A program made the translations under genes and the position numbers. Shown here one piece after another: positions 1 through 10,574 of a stretch of 64,000 bases of DNA. The notes beneath the pieces are model-generated. The model was not told the origin of the DNA. It did not search any database and worked only from the letters and a program-made list of their open reading frames with translations. The DNA is from Dicyema japonicum (Eukaryota; Dicyemida; Rhombozoa; Dicyemidae), in assembly GCA_011109175.1 (NCBI GenBank), contig RDEW01000035.1:263564-327563 (forward strand), in the 5' to 3' direction. Position 1 is the first letter of the stretch, and the number at the start of each line of letters is the position of its first letter.

Positions 1-1139
1 CATTGGTAGAATAAGCATTATTCAATTACGGATTGAGCCTAATGGATCTCGGAAATTAATTTCCATTTTCAACATCTACTTTCCGCATAGTTGTAGTGTA
101 TTGAAGGATCCGGAAGAGCTAGATATTTTCTAAAAGAATCCTTCAAACCGTTACGTAATTGGGTTCTTCCATACTTATTGCGAGTAATTGGAATTCCAAA
201 GGAGGGGCGTAAGGAATTTCCAGGGTCAGTATTGGCGTACATTTGATGCACCTTTGACCCACTTTTTTAACCATAGTTTCAAACGTTCTGCATGCCATGA
301 ATAACTTGGACTAGCTCCTGTCATCCTGATAAATATTAATAATCTGATCGACTAAATAATTTCTGCCGTAAAAGACATCTCTTTTATGCGACTCGAGATC
401 TTAGAGTAGACTAACAGTAAACAGTGACCACAAATTTGTCTCTACTAGATTTGCCTTGATTCACCTCAAGTTGGCGCATGTGAATAAAAATAATCCCATG
501 GTATCAAGGAAAAAAACACCTGCACATGCGGTAACGGTTTCAAGAGTCTGTATCTACATGGATCGGGAGAATAATGACGGACTTCTTTCCAACCAAAACA
601 TGGTTCACTACTGTGAACGGAATCCTACCTTCGGCTACAAACATATTTTAGAATCTATTTATCTCTTAATATAGTGAAGAAATCAAAAATTCTGAAATTT
701 AAAAAAGAGAAAATAATTAAAAAATATTGTTAATAATTTTTTAATAAAAAAATTAAAAAATAAAATTTAAAATTGAAAAAAAATCGTAACTTAACTTAAA
801 GTCCCTCGCTATGCCACTTCGATAGAGTAGAGCGAAAGGGTATGAGGATATACACTTGAAAATACAGAATCAATAACCGAGAAAAAATTATTAAAAATTC
901 CTTTATAACAAATTTCGTGAAATCAGCGATAGGATATGAACCTGGAGTGAAAGATCGAAAACAATGCTAGAAAAAAGCAGGAAAGTGACAGGTATATAGA
1001 TTCTCATGAACTCCTAGGGCTAACAGAATACACTCAAGAGGATGTAGAAAACCCTTTGATTTTTCGCCTCTTGTAACCTGGAAAATAAGGATTTTCTAAA
1101 TAAGATCATGAAGTAATAGTCACCTGTCTGTTTATTCCA
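1..1139. other. AT-rich region without a recognised gene
   Basis: Short open frames lie at 69-251 (minus) and 456-674 (plus), but neither resembles a family I recognise and neither continues through micro-introns that I could find. An almost pure A/T tract lies at about 690-790. The stretch is probably decayed repeat or intergenic DNA. Confidence 0.4.
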
Positions 1140-1420
1140 CATAAGAGGTTTTAGTTACCATTTTTGTCCATCAAATGCAAGAAAGACGCTACCACAATTT
1201 TTATCAACGTCAACCTATTCCATCGTATAGGATTCTATTGAACCTCTTCCTGAACAATATCCCAATAGTTCTCGCGTATGCTGAAGATTTAATTATTGCA
1301 TCGAGAGACCAGTATGTTCACACTGAGGTTGCCTAATATAAAATTTATTAGAACACCTGTCTAGTCGGCTAATTAATATGCAAGCCATGAAAAAATTGTT
1401 CACAGTGATATTCACCTCAC
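1140..1420 (+). mobile_element. Jockey-like LINE, reverse transcriptase fragment
   Basis: The plus strand reads LLNLFLNNIP, then a degenerate catalytic box AYAEDLIIASRDQYVH, then stops. The same peptide, with ADE in place of AED and followed by the same RDQY(V/I)H, occurs on the minus strand near 51.6 kb, so both are copies of one non-LTR family. In a working reverse transcriptase this box is (F/Y)xDD and binds the catalytic metal; here the second position is already E. Only the palm core survives, with no endonuclease or 3' end. Family placement rests on the shared peptide and is moderately secure. Confidence 0.6.
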
Positions 1421-2924
1421 TTATGTAGTTCTGTTTATTGCCATTCGTATTTTCTTAATAAAAAAATAATAGCGTTCCACCATATTCCGAAAACATAAAA
1501 AAATGTAAAATTAAAATCAAATAGGGATATCGTCAGAGGTTTCTCTTCTAAAAAACCCGAAATCTTTAAATCAACATAATTTAAACTATTTCCAATGAAA
1601 TAAAATTTCAAATCATTCCGGAAAATTTGAGCTTTAAATAATATAAAATGAGCGTGAATTTTGTAAATTTTACGAGGGACCGTGATAGAATGCATTTCAC
1701 AGTAACAATAATTTCCAACTTTTATATATTTCCGATTATTTGGATACCATAACCCAAAATACGTTTTATTCTACATAAAACCAATCTCCGATATATAATA
1801 TTCATTTTGAGTCAAATTGAATACAAAAAATATTTCAACTAAACTTTTTTTAGAAATAACTTAATTCTATCGCTTTCAAAATCAATTTTTGTAATTACAG
1901 TCTTTAATATCATTAGAATAGCTCATCTACACTTAAAGTTAACAATTTACGTTGTGAAGATTTTTGTAACTGAGATATTCCCACTTAATATAGCCTTGAG
2001 TATATTTTCGGAGACAAATACCAATTTTGAGAATATGGATCATTTGACAAAATAATTTTCGATTTTTTTTCATTTTTAATTTTTTTAAAAGAAAAATTTT
2101 TTTAACAATTAAATTTTCGATTTTTACCAATTTGAATAAATATTTCTTACTCAAAAATAATTATTAGATTAATGGACATACTTTTTGTTCGATTTGGAAA
2201 GTATGGAGAGTATCAAAACTACGACATGTAACTCTAAAATGTAATCTCCCTATTCAAGTATGTTTTCCACCTTCATTATAATAAATTATTATAAATATCT
2301 ATACAATAGAAAGTAATATTATAAACCAGGTCATTGCCCTCATTGGAAATTTATCATTCAAAACAGTTGAAAAAAAAAAAATAATGGAAAAACAAACAGT
2401 ATAACTGAATTGAAGCAACGTGGTTAACCCGATAAATACGTTTGTGGGCACGAGTAGTGTCGTGGTGCCTATTTAATAGCAGAAGTCTTCCAATATTGTA
2501 GAATATAAGAAACAGTCTTACCTATTATAATAAAGACAAAAAACCCCATTTTAGACTTAAACTCCAGTACTACTTTTCCAGTAACTCTAGAGACGTCGAT
2601 GGCGGGCCTTTCTTTGGAAATTTTTATACGGGCACCATCTCAGAATTTGTCGCAAAAAAGCACACACACATATAGATAAATGGTAAGACATACAGTTTAT
2701 TTCCGGCACTCCATAGCTTTTCAGAAAGTTTTTCTTGATGATTACGCTTTTGAAGTAGTGAAAAAATCACATGTGCACGTTAAAGGTGATACCCAGAATT
2801 TTCTGTTTGCAAGCTAAATGGAATTTTGATATTATCCATTTTAAGCTTCATCATTTGTCGCCTAATGCAGTGTTCTCAACGAGGGGCGATTCGAATTTTA
2901 CTTGTCAGGAAATGACCAGATGGG
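1421..2924. other. AT-rich region without a recognised gene
   Basis: The stretch is very AT-rich. Minus-strand open frames at 1435-1695 and 1939-2154 are low-complexity (K/I/F/N-rich), as expected by chance at this composition. I see no element termini or tRNA-like boxes. Confidence 0.4.
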
Positions 2925-3225
2925 ATGAACATCTTCCCCTTTAAAGCCGGGAAACCTCTTGTCTGGGAAGTCACCTTCAACGACACGTTTGCCCCTTGCA
3001 ACCTCTACAGACTGCCTCTTAAACGGGCGGTCCTACCCTATGATTTTTTGTTTGTTCCACTAGCCATTGAGATGTCTAATTACTTTACGCTTGCAAAGAT
3101 GAAATTCTTGAATCGTCTAAGGAATCAGATTTCTACACAATCAGGAGATCCCCGTGAGCGCTGCTTAATATTTGAGTGAATCTCGCTCGCCATCATAAAA
3201 GGGAATAGCCACAAAGTCAAGGCTG
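2925..3225 (+). mobile_element. Retroelement C-terminal nuclease-like domain, fragment
   Basis: The frame reads FPFKAGKPLVWEVTFNDTFAP and later FLFVPLAIEMSNYF, then SGDPRERC and, after a stop, ISLAIIKGNS. This is the second half of a domain also present at 15.7, 31.8, 55.6 and 59.5 kb: (R)PDGMTxFPF - WDVTCVDTxAPS - PxAxETSG - DxRExxW - SLAxxRGN. The PD...(D/E)xT spacing resembles the restriction-like nuclease folds of some retroelements. The N-terminal half, including PD, is missing here. Identity to the other copies is clear; the nuclease reading is inference from the motif. Confidence 0.6.
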
Positions 3226-3372
3226 TATGATTATTTGATCACTTTTTCTGTAATAAATTGTTAATATTTATTAAAAATAATTAAAAATATATTTTTTATG
3301 ACAAAAATATTTCAGTGTCAAATTATCGGTTAACCATAAATTAAATAAATTGTTATTCATTTATAGGTCATA

Positions 3373-3847
3373 ATGGTTTGGATTTGATATATTTATTTAG
3401 ATTTTCCTACTTTTTTCATCTCTCATTCTTTCAAATAATCCAATCGACTTGGAAATTTATTTTGGCAACAATGATGAACTCAACGGCTACAAGAAGGAAT
3501 CTTTTCCTGTTGATAATCAAATTATTGCAATTGAAAATGACAAAATATTTAACCCTGATGTTCTCAGACAATCAAAGGTGAAACAAGAATTCCACAAGGC
3601 CGTGTTATGGGTAATCTTGTTAAATCAAAGTTTAGTACGCAAAGAACAACTTTTACATAACATTTTTCATAGGGATCGGACATGTTCTAGTTCTAGTGGC
3701 CTCTTTAATTTCTTATGCTGCAAAATTCAGTAGATGGGTTGGTTTACGTTCGATATTTTAGCTATCAAGGAAAAACAAGACAGAAGACTGCGAAGAAATA
3801 AATGTATTGGGTTTGTTCAATTTTAGTTTATTGAGAAAGATATTTAA
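3373..3847 (+). CDS. Small membrane protein gene with four micro-introns
   Basis: Five exons (3373-3375, 3401-3610, 3636-3737, 3762-3803, 3827-3847) are separated by GT...AG introns of 25, 25, 24 and 23 nt, all phase 0. Spliced, they give an uninterrupted 125-residue protein. It starts MIFLLFSSLILSNN, a signal peptide or first membrane segment created only by removing intron 1, which lies directly after the ATG. A polar region of about 60 residues follows, then a hydrophobic segment at about residues 80-103 (FYITFFIGIGHVLVLVASLI), and a charged tail ending EEINFIEKDI. The segment FHKAVLWYAKNNFYI faintly recalls the third membrane region of BAP31-type ER proteins, but I would not assign that. 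An AATAAA-like site lies near 4000. It is the best candidate for a functional gene in the window, because four independent joins would all have to preserve frame by chance. Intron 4 could be retained, giving a different tail that ends at 3851. Confidence 0.6.
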
Positions 3848-4379
3848 TTAGTTCATGGTGTCACAGTTTTTGTTATGGGTTTTGCCTAATTTTTGTCTAA
3901 TCGTGTAGTATTAAGTAGCTAACCGATCCTAAAAGTGTTCTGATTTGCTACTAAGCTAATATTTAGATTTGCTTCCATTTTCAAATCGGACTTTTATTCA
4001 ATAAATGATGTTTGTGAATTTTTCTGAGAGACTCAACACCTATTTTATCTGAAATTATTTATTTAGAGGGTAGAAACATGATTCCGTTGTTTTAACTAAT
4101 ACTCTATCTATGGCTCCGCAAACAGAATGTAGACTTCTCGAACAGTTAAGAGCCTGAAAGTGTAATCCAAGTCAATTCTCTCCAAAAATTATTTTTGTTT
4201 AACTACAATCTCTGTTTACTTGCAAGTAAGAGAAGTAATCTTTAAGTAATAAGCAGTTGACATATTTGTCATCAATATTAATAAAATAATAAAGAAAGTG
4301 CTCATTGATGGAATAAATTAACTGAATTCAACTTTGTCTTAGAAAGTTCACTTATTATTCTATTAACATTAAATTGTGG

Positions 4380-4600
4380 AAACCCCTCCTGCGGAGTGGG
4401 GGTGAGCAAATGATCCTTTTTCGTTCCGGCCTGGCACTTCGCCACCTGCAAATATGGACGTCTTTTACCCTTTATGTTGATTCCGGATAGACTCTTTTTG
4501 TGGAAGTGGAAACTGGATACACTTAATTAGTTGTTTACTTTAACTTCTTTCTCGGTGTATCCGGGGTTATCATTTTATTTTTTATTAACATTAAATTATA
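4380..4600. repeat. SINE-B copy with inverted 5' half
   Basis: Positions 4380-4447 carry the SINE-B body in reverse orientation (ACCCCTCCTGCGGAGTGGGG, then CAAATGATCCTTTTTCG). Positions 4455-4580 carry its tail in forward orientation (TTACCCTTTATG, ACTTAATTAGTTGTTTACTT, TTCTTTCTCGGTGTATCCGG). In the 53-kb copy both halves lie in one orientation. The inversion with a near-contiguous breakpoint resembles twin-primed 5' inversion by a LINE machinery. Confidence 0.6.
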
Positions 4601-4765
4601 TTAGTTAGTTAGATAAGTGACCCCAGTCTCACGAACTTGTAGGAGACCAACGGCTATTAAGTAAGACGCATCGTAGACGTATGTCCCTCGGGAAAGAGGA
4701 TTCCGATTGATCTGTCGATAGAGGAACCGGCTTAGTGTCAAAATGCGACTGAAAAACGCTGGTAA

Positions 4766-5765
4766 CTTTGACGACAAAAATAACTTGTGGATCACCAGAT
4801 GATTTGCGCCCAATCACGTACATGTCTATATTATATAAATTACTCACTGTTAATTCCAATCTTACTGATTATTTGAAAACATTCGATCTCGTCTCTGACA
4901 ATCAGATGGGAGCGAAGAGGTGGTATCAAGGCGCCAAAGTGGTCTGTATCAACCAGTGTATAAACAATAAATATGAGAATAATTTTATTTGCAACTTGGA
5001 TCGACCTTAGGTAAGTATATGATTCAGTCGACCATGATTTTCTGTGTCATGTATTGGAATGTTCGGGACTTCCAAATTAAATAAGAAATTTCGTGAAGAG
5101 TTTAACTACCAAATGGAGAGTACTAAACTTAAACATGAAGAGGATTGGGACAGTTGTATCGAAACGTGGAATACTCCCCGAGACTATGTCTCCCCAACTT
5201 TTAGTTTCAGTCATGGATCCTTAAGCATAATTCTAAATAATAAATTTCCAAAATTGTCTATATCCCAAAGTTATTCATAATTGATGCCGCATACAACCAA
5301 TCACTTACTTTTTATTGATGATATAAAAATATTTACTGAGAAGGCAGATATAACGGTGAAGATAATAAATGAAATTGATGAGCATTTCAATGTGGTTGGG
5401 ATTAAGAAGAGTTTTGAGAAGACTGCCACTAATCTGGAATGTATGAAAGATGCAAAACCTCTGGATGGACATGAAGGCTATCAATACCTCGGATTGTTAG
5501 AGATCGTACAAGCAACATCATGAAGCATAATGTTTTGAGAACAATCGTGGAAAACGTAAAGAAGATTGTGAGATTGATGCATACTAAACTCAATACTACA
5601 AACCTATTTAAAGCGAACGTCTGGGTTGTGTCCTTTCTATTTGTCTTGACTGATTATCGCGTAAGGCTCTCCAGTCAAAGTCATACCTATTGTTCTAACT
5701 TGGGACGGAGTAGTTTCTAAGGCTCATGAATCTCACTTGAAAGCCATCGCAATAGATGCGCCGAC
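4766..5765 (+). mobile_element. R2-like non-LTR element, decayed, internally deleted
   Basis: The order of pieces is GSPDDLRPITYMSILYKLLT (reverse transcriptase motifs 1-2), DNQMGAKRWYQGAK, LLFIDDIKIFTEKA (the catalytic box as IDD), and GYQYLGLLE (thumb). After a short stretch at about 5600-5665 comes VKVIPIVLTWDGVVSKAH. The last peptide belongs to the extreme C-terminus, as in the separate copy at 23.9-24.5 kb, where it follows a KPDIFVYDK nuclease-type motif. The region between thumb and C-terminus is therefore deleted here. Several frameshifts and stops make it inactive. The R2-type assignment rests on PITYMS..YK, the IDDIK box and the PD-type C-terminal domain of the sister copy. Confidence 0.7.
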
Positions 5766-6720
5766 CAGAACATACATCTAATCCGTGGTCCTTTAAAAAG
5801 ACGTTGGAGAGCATGTTAGTGGAATATAAGTACGGGTGCACAATTTCGAAGAAGAGTTGGTTACTGGTGGAGTTGACAGTTTAGTCTTGAGTAAGGTGGA
5901 AACAGGTAGAATTCAGGTTACCTATTCCTCCTCTAAGAGGAGAGGGTTTCGAAGCGAGTAGTAATTTTCGATTTAATTGTGTTTTCCGTAAAAATAAATC
6001 TCCTTTTTGTCGAAACGATTATTGATCAGAAACCAAATACAGTCGACCTTCGCAAATTGGCCAATCTTTAAATTGGCCACAGTTTTTAAATTAATTTTTA
6101 ATACAAAAAATTTTATTAACACATCGAATGCTACTCGTAGGCTCGCCTACTTTTAATGAAAAAACTCAAATTAGTTTGTTAGTTAATGCACGTCCGCGTT
6201 GCTAGTAAACAGTGTTTATGGTTTCGCTTGTGCCATGTTTTTAACTATTCTTGCCGTTAGCCTTCTCCATCCCTTTCGTCTTGCTCGCCTCCTGATTTCG
6301 TCCAGATCGTCTGCACCCATCAAACGGCCTTCGATCACAGCATAATCATCTGCAAGTGTCCTGGGAAGACAAACTCTTGGACGTCCTCAGAGTGTAGAAA
6401 ATTCAGTATTCCCGAGAAATTCTTCCATGGGGCATTGCAGGGTGTGTCTTTAATGATCGCGACAATCTTCAGTGAGACGCCTTCATGCTTTAAATTAATA
6501 TCAAAGATAATAATCAAATAGCGACCCAGTTAAATTATTGACAATAAGGAAGTGGTCAATTTATCTTGCAATCTCTTCTTCCATACGAAACATTATTTTC
6601 TTTTCTTTTACAAGGTAGAACATTTTTCTTTCTCTTTTAACTCAGTGGTCCTAAACCAATAATAATGATAACTTTGATTAAAAATTAATTATACAAAACA
6701 AAATAAATTTAAATAAAATT
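5766..6720. other. Region without a recognised gene; LINE-tail-like repeat at 6595-6670
   Basis: No convincing coding sequence is visible; the minus frame at 6335-6517 is unassigned. The stretch TTCTCTTTTAACTCAGTGGTC followed by ccaataataat near 6625-6670 recurs near 8975-9010 and looks like the 3' end of a LINE with a short AAT-repeat tail. Confidence 0.35.
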
Positions 6721-6965
6721 GGAACAAAATACCACAAGGGTTATCTGAAGCAGTTGGTGGTAGATAGGAAGCTCCAGGCCTATCTACAGTCCACTGTGTT
6801 AAAGCGGATCCTAGAGAGCCTGACACTGGAGTATAGGAGGCAGAGCCCTGAGATGCCATATGGGCAGAGGGTTCAATTAGACAAGGAGCCCTAGGAATTG
6901 TTTCAGCAACCAGAATCGAACTTGCCTGAGGACTGGCGAACAGGCAGGCGAGGAAGGTTGTTGAT
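6721..6965 (+). pseudogene. Unassigned coding-like fragment upstream of BCAS2
   Basis: A frame with richer GC than its surroundings is open from 6721 to a single TAG at 6892 and then to about 6965. It reads KYHKGYLKQLVVDRKLQAYL, with later SPEMPYGQRVQLDKEP and LFQQPESNLPEDW. Charged and helical, it looks like real protein, but I do not recognise the family. It ends next to a GT-starting, AG-ending AT-rich segment (about 6957-7027) that precedes the BCAS2 reading frame. It may be an unrelated block placed next to BCAS2, or an N-terminal extension. Confidence 0.35.
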
Positions 6966-7027
6966 TATTAAATATATTCATTTTTTTATTGTTTGTTAAA
7001 TAAAGTGGGATTATATTTATATTATAG

Positions 7028-7560
7028 AACAAGTGGTTCTAGATGCTATACCCTATTATGAGCAGGGATATGACAATGTCCTCGTAAAAGAAGCTGTAGA
7101 CTAAATAATTATTTTGTAGGTATTAAATCTAATCGAGGAGGAAATGAAAACCTTTCCTCACACAAAAAACTACCTCGGAAAATTTCCCCCACTTGACTTC
7201 AGCTTATTTGAGGTTTGCCAAAAAGTCACGTGCGAGACTCAAATTCTAAAAAAAAGTGGAGAGGATCAAATCAGGTATTCCAATGGAAACCCTTTCCACA
7301 AAATGATACGATTTCCCGAAATCGGCTCAAAGCAGACTTGAGGACCCGTCCGTCTTGGAGGAATGCGTGAACAACGCAATGGCCCAAACCAACCATCAAA
7401 GACTGAGGTTAGGGATTTTTAATACTCGTAGAATTCAAAAGTTAATATTATGAGGAAAAATGCTCAGATTGAGGCTGGAAATCATATTAAAAGTTTGGAG
7501 AATCAGTTTGGCCTTTGGTGGTTTTTTGTTGGATGAATCTTGTCAGGAAGAATTATGATT
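7028..7560 (+). pseudogene. BCAS2: BCAS2/SPF27-like gene, decayed, two 24-nt introns retained
   Basis: BCAS2/SPF27 is a core subunit of the Prp19 (NineTeen) splicing complex. The frame reads EQVVLDAIPYYEQGYDNVLVKEA, then a 24-nt GT...AG segment (7096-7119), then VLNLIEEEMKTFPHTKNYLG. This matches the family pattern VVDALPYxDQGY..VREAxxxLVEEE..xPTKNYL without a gap only if those 24 nt are removed. Downstream, after an A-run frameshift near 7255, come RIKSGIPMETLSTK, a stop where the family has R, YDFPKSAQSRLEDP, and ECVNNAMAQTNHQRLR. A second 24-nt GT...AG segment (7408-7431) then joins to IQKLIL, again gap-free against HQAVRIENLEL. Later sequence is frameshifted and shortened. Stops and frameshifts show it is dead. 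Retained introns rule out a processed pseudogene from fully spliced mRNA. Confidence 0.8.
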
Positions 7561-9030
7561 TTGAATAGATAAATGGAATATGGACAGAATAATTAATTTT
7601 TTAATAAATTTCGGTTTTTTTAATTTTTATTGATTCCTCGATGTTGGAATATTTTTGCTTGTATGAGCGGTCTAGAGCCACTTTTATAGCAACCAATGGG
7701 ATTTTTGGGGAAAGGTCCCTGAGGGGAAATGCTAATGACTCTAAAAGACATATATGGGCGCCCAATAATCTCAGCTGGTCTCTTGATAGCAACCGGGCTT
7801 ATATTAGTGGGCTCTTAGTAACTAACTATCTCTTGCTATAAAGAAAACATGTGCACATTAGTTGCGCGGGATTTTTTATGAAAATTTGCTATTTAGTGTA
7901 ATTACATGATTACGTCGATTTCACATTGGGCATATTCTTTATTAACTTATGATCCTCTCGTTGGTTGTAGAGCTCCATTGATAATCTTCAGTGAGACGTC
8001 TTCACGCTCTTTTCGAGGATTAGATTTTGCGTAGAGCATCTTGGTTTTCTGCTTCATCTAGTTTTATTTTTGAATTCCTTAGAAAATATATTAACCCTGA
8101 CATATCTGAATGATGAATGGAAAAAAAATTTTATTTATTTATTCAAAACATCATAACTGAATACCATTTCAGAAGACAAATTGGTTCTATCATCGTCTCT
8201 CCACTTTAGAATCAACCAATTCTTCTCTTCCAACATTCACTGAAGCAAAAATGAAATCTTTATCAAGACCTTGACCCGTGCTTTACTCAACTACCGTACT
8301 TTCAAGAGTTCTGTTCAACATAACTGATTGGATGCGAGTCCCCGTTTTTTTGTCGATATATAGTTTATCCATGTAATTCTTAAATCATTTTGAGAATACT
8401 CCGTCCCAGTTCATAATCAATCTTTATTCAGTGGTTGTAGAGAAGAGAGAACTGTCTTGCAAGAGGTTCATACTCTTGACACTTTTCTTTTCACTCACAG
8501 CCTGTTTATGACGATTCCGTAATTAATTCTCCATGTTGTCATTTTTTCAATCTTGCAAACGAAAAAATCAAATATCGTCGTATTAATACGTATCTCAACA
8601 TATTTTGTGATATTTAATTCTGACAAGATGACAGCATTTATTATAAAATAAATTCATTAATATTTTTATTATTAAGAACATTCAATACTTCAATGATAAT
8701 TACCCTCTTCAATCCCAAGGTATGAGGTTCTTACCAATTTTTCTAAAGTCTGGGTCAGACGAGAATTGAACCAAGACATTGATGCATAAGATGCTTCATC
8801 ATTTCGAAACTTCAGTTCTTTTTGGATTCTTACCACCCATTGTCAATTCAACCAAAATAGACTAGATCATCAATGTACTTACCCGAAATATGAGAAGACT
8901 CCGATCCCGCTTCAAGATCCCCGCCTGATCATCCTCCCTCTTGTTAGTCTGGGATAGTTTAGTTAGAAGGTATGTTTTTTCTCTTTTAACCCAGTTGTCT
9001 TGCGGCAATAATAAATAAATAATCACTACA
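7561..9030. other. AT-rich region without a recognised gene
   Basis: Overlapping open frames at 7601-7841 on both strands are unassigned. GATAATCTTCAGTGAGACG at about 7979-7997 recurs, slightly changed, at about 6462-6480, so this is repeat-derived. Nothing else is supportable. Confidence 0.35.
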
Positions 9031-9135
9031 GTCTACATAATTGCATCAAGAGATCAAAAGCTGAGTATAGACAGACTTCTAATTGAGGCACACCTCCGAA
9101 GTGGGGCATTTCTATTTTTGGAGAAACCCTGTTTT
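9031..9135 (+). mobile_element. Possible Jockey-like RT scrap
   Basis: The plus strand reads VYIIASRDQKLSIDRL, echoing the DLIIASRDQYVH peptide at 1.3 kb. The downstream nucleotides (agacttctaattgaggcacacctccgaag... tggagaaac) recur in degenerate form at 12070-12140. It is too short for firm placement. Confidence 0.35.
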
Positions 9136-9271
9136 TGAGGGCTTATAAATTTTCTACAAAAAGATGACAAATCGATTAAATTTGACACCTCTTTTCAAGA
9201 CATTAATTTTTATTATATAAAATTAATTATGTGATTTTATTAAACAGATTTAAAAAATTAATATTTTAAAA

Positions 9272-9590
9272 GTCTCGTTGTGGCATAGTGGTTAGGTGTC
9301 GGGCTAAAAGTGACTTAGATTACGGGTTCGATTCTCGCTGCTGTTCACCTGGTGGAAGGTTCCACGCATCTACAATGCTAAAAAGGCTTGGACGAGTGAC
9401 TCCGTCATCAGTGGACTCTCACTGCGGAACTGAATAGTCAAAAAGGACCCACACACAAAAAAGAAAATAGAAGTGAGGATCATTACTTCGTTCTACGATT
9501 AGTTAAAATTAACTGTTATTTACTTAAATAAAGTGTGTCCTGCCTATGCGGAGCTAATACCACGGCTCCGTGAAAAAGGCTGTTATTATT
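9272..9590 (+). repeat. SINE-A copy 1 (tRNA-derived)
   Basis: The copy has a pol III A-box-like TGGCATAGTGGTTAGGTGTC at 9281-9300 and a B box GGGTTCGATTC at 9324-9334. A conserved body follows (CTGGTGGAAGGTTCCACGCATC ... CCGTCATCAGTGGA ... CACTGCGGAACT) and then a tail GCGGAGCTA...GTGAAAAAGGCTGTTATTATT. It matches 17564-17875 over its full length. The A and B boxes would drive internal transcription; the short TTA repeat tail suggests mobilisation by a LINE that recognises its 3' end. Confidence 0.85.
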
Positions 9591-10574
9591 AAGTCACGTT
9601 GTATTTCAAATTTTTTGTTGATTATAATGCCTATGAATCGTGAAACAAAATTATGATTACAGATTATCTCTCATAAAAGTAACCTTGTAAAGATCTGATT
9701 TTTTGTTTGTTCGTCCAGGACATATTTTTTGACTCTAGAAATCAACATGGTTATTTGCTTATCCAGTGAGGATAGTTCTCTTTGATGATCAATCTTCGAT
9801 CTCTTTAAGCGTCTCTTCTCTCACGAATGAGGTGGAGGATTTCACTATTAAAGCAAGGTTAGAGTCCCTGATGAAGCCTTTGAGGATAATTTCTTACTCA
9901 GCCTATAACATAGCAGAGTTGAAAAGGCCACGGCTTTTCTGAACTCGTGAATTTGTAAATTTGTGTGACTTATAACATCTTTACATGACTAAATGAAAAA
10001 ATCATGAAAAAAATAAACAGTCCCAATTTTAACGTAGAGTCTAGGTGGTCCAGATCAAGCAAAGAGCTCATGAACAATATTTAAGCCAGAGATGGATGAT
10101 TCTACAATGCAGACATGAAATTCAACTCTTTAAACCTTCTGGAGTAGCCGTTCTATAGAGGTAATCTCAGGTGGTATGTATTCTAGTATCTTGTTCATTT
10201 GAGGTTCGTATAAATAGCGAAGGCATAATGCCGTGTATATTGATAGTTCAGGTACAGTCTTTGTACGGAGATGTAATTTTCCAGAGAGATTTTTGGAGGT
10301 CAGTGAGGTTTATCTGATGCAGCGATCCGATTAATGGTAAATTAGGATTATTGGGTCTAGTATTGTTGGAGATATTGAATCTTTTGCATTTCAAGTTTAC
10401 CTAACAGTAAACTAAAGGTCATTTAAATTGATGTTACTTATGATATATTTACATTCCTAGAACTGTATTTTTAGATAAAAAAATATTAATTAATTCTTTA
10501 TTTTATTTAAAATATTAATTTCAATTTTATTTAAATAAAACAAATTGCTTCATAATTAGAACAATTGCAGTGAG
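9591..10574. other. No recognised gene; shared repeat and AT spacer
   Basis: TATCTCTCATAAAAGTAACC with the following TTGTAAAGATCT (9664-9696) recurs at 12146-12178, marking a dispersed repeat. A nearly pure A/T tract occupies about 10465-10545, just before the LAMP-like gene. Confidence 0.35.

Noticed and set aside
69-251. Minus-strand frame as a reverse transcriptase tail
   Set aside because: No motif beyond a vague basic stretch; not supportable.
1435-2154. Minus-strand AT-rich frames as genes
   Set aside because: Low-complexity K/I/F/N composition, no motifs, and no micro-intron continuation.
3373-3847. Firm assignment to BAP31
   Set aside because: Only one short segment is similar and the number of membrane spans differs.
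9272-9350. tRNA gene on the plus strand
   Set aside because: This is the head of SINE-A; three other copies of the body or tail exist in the window.
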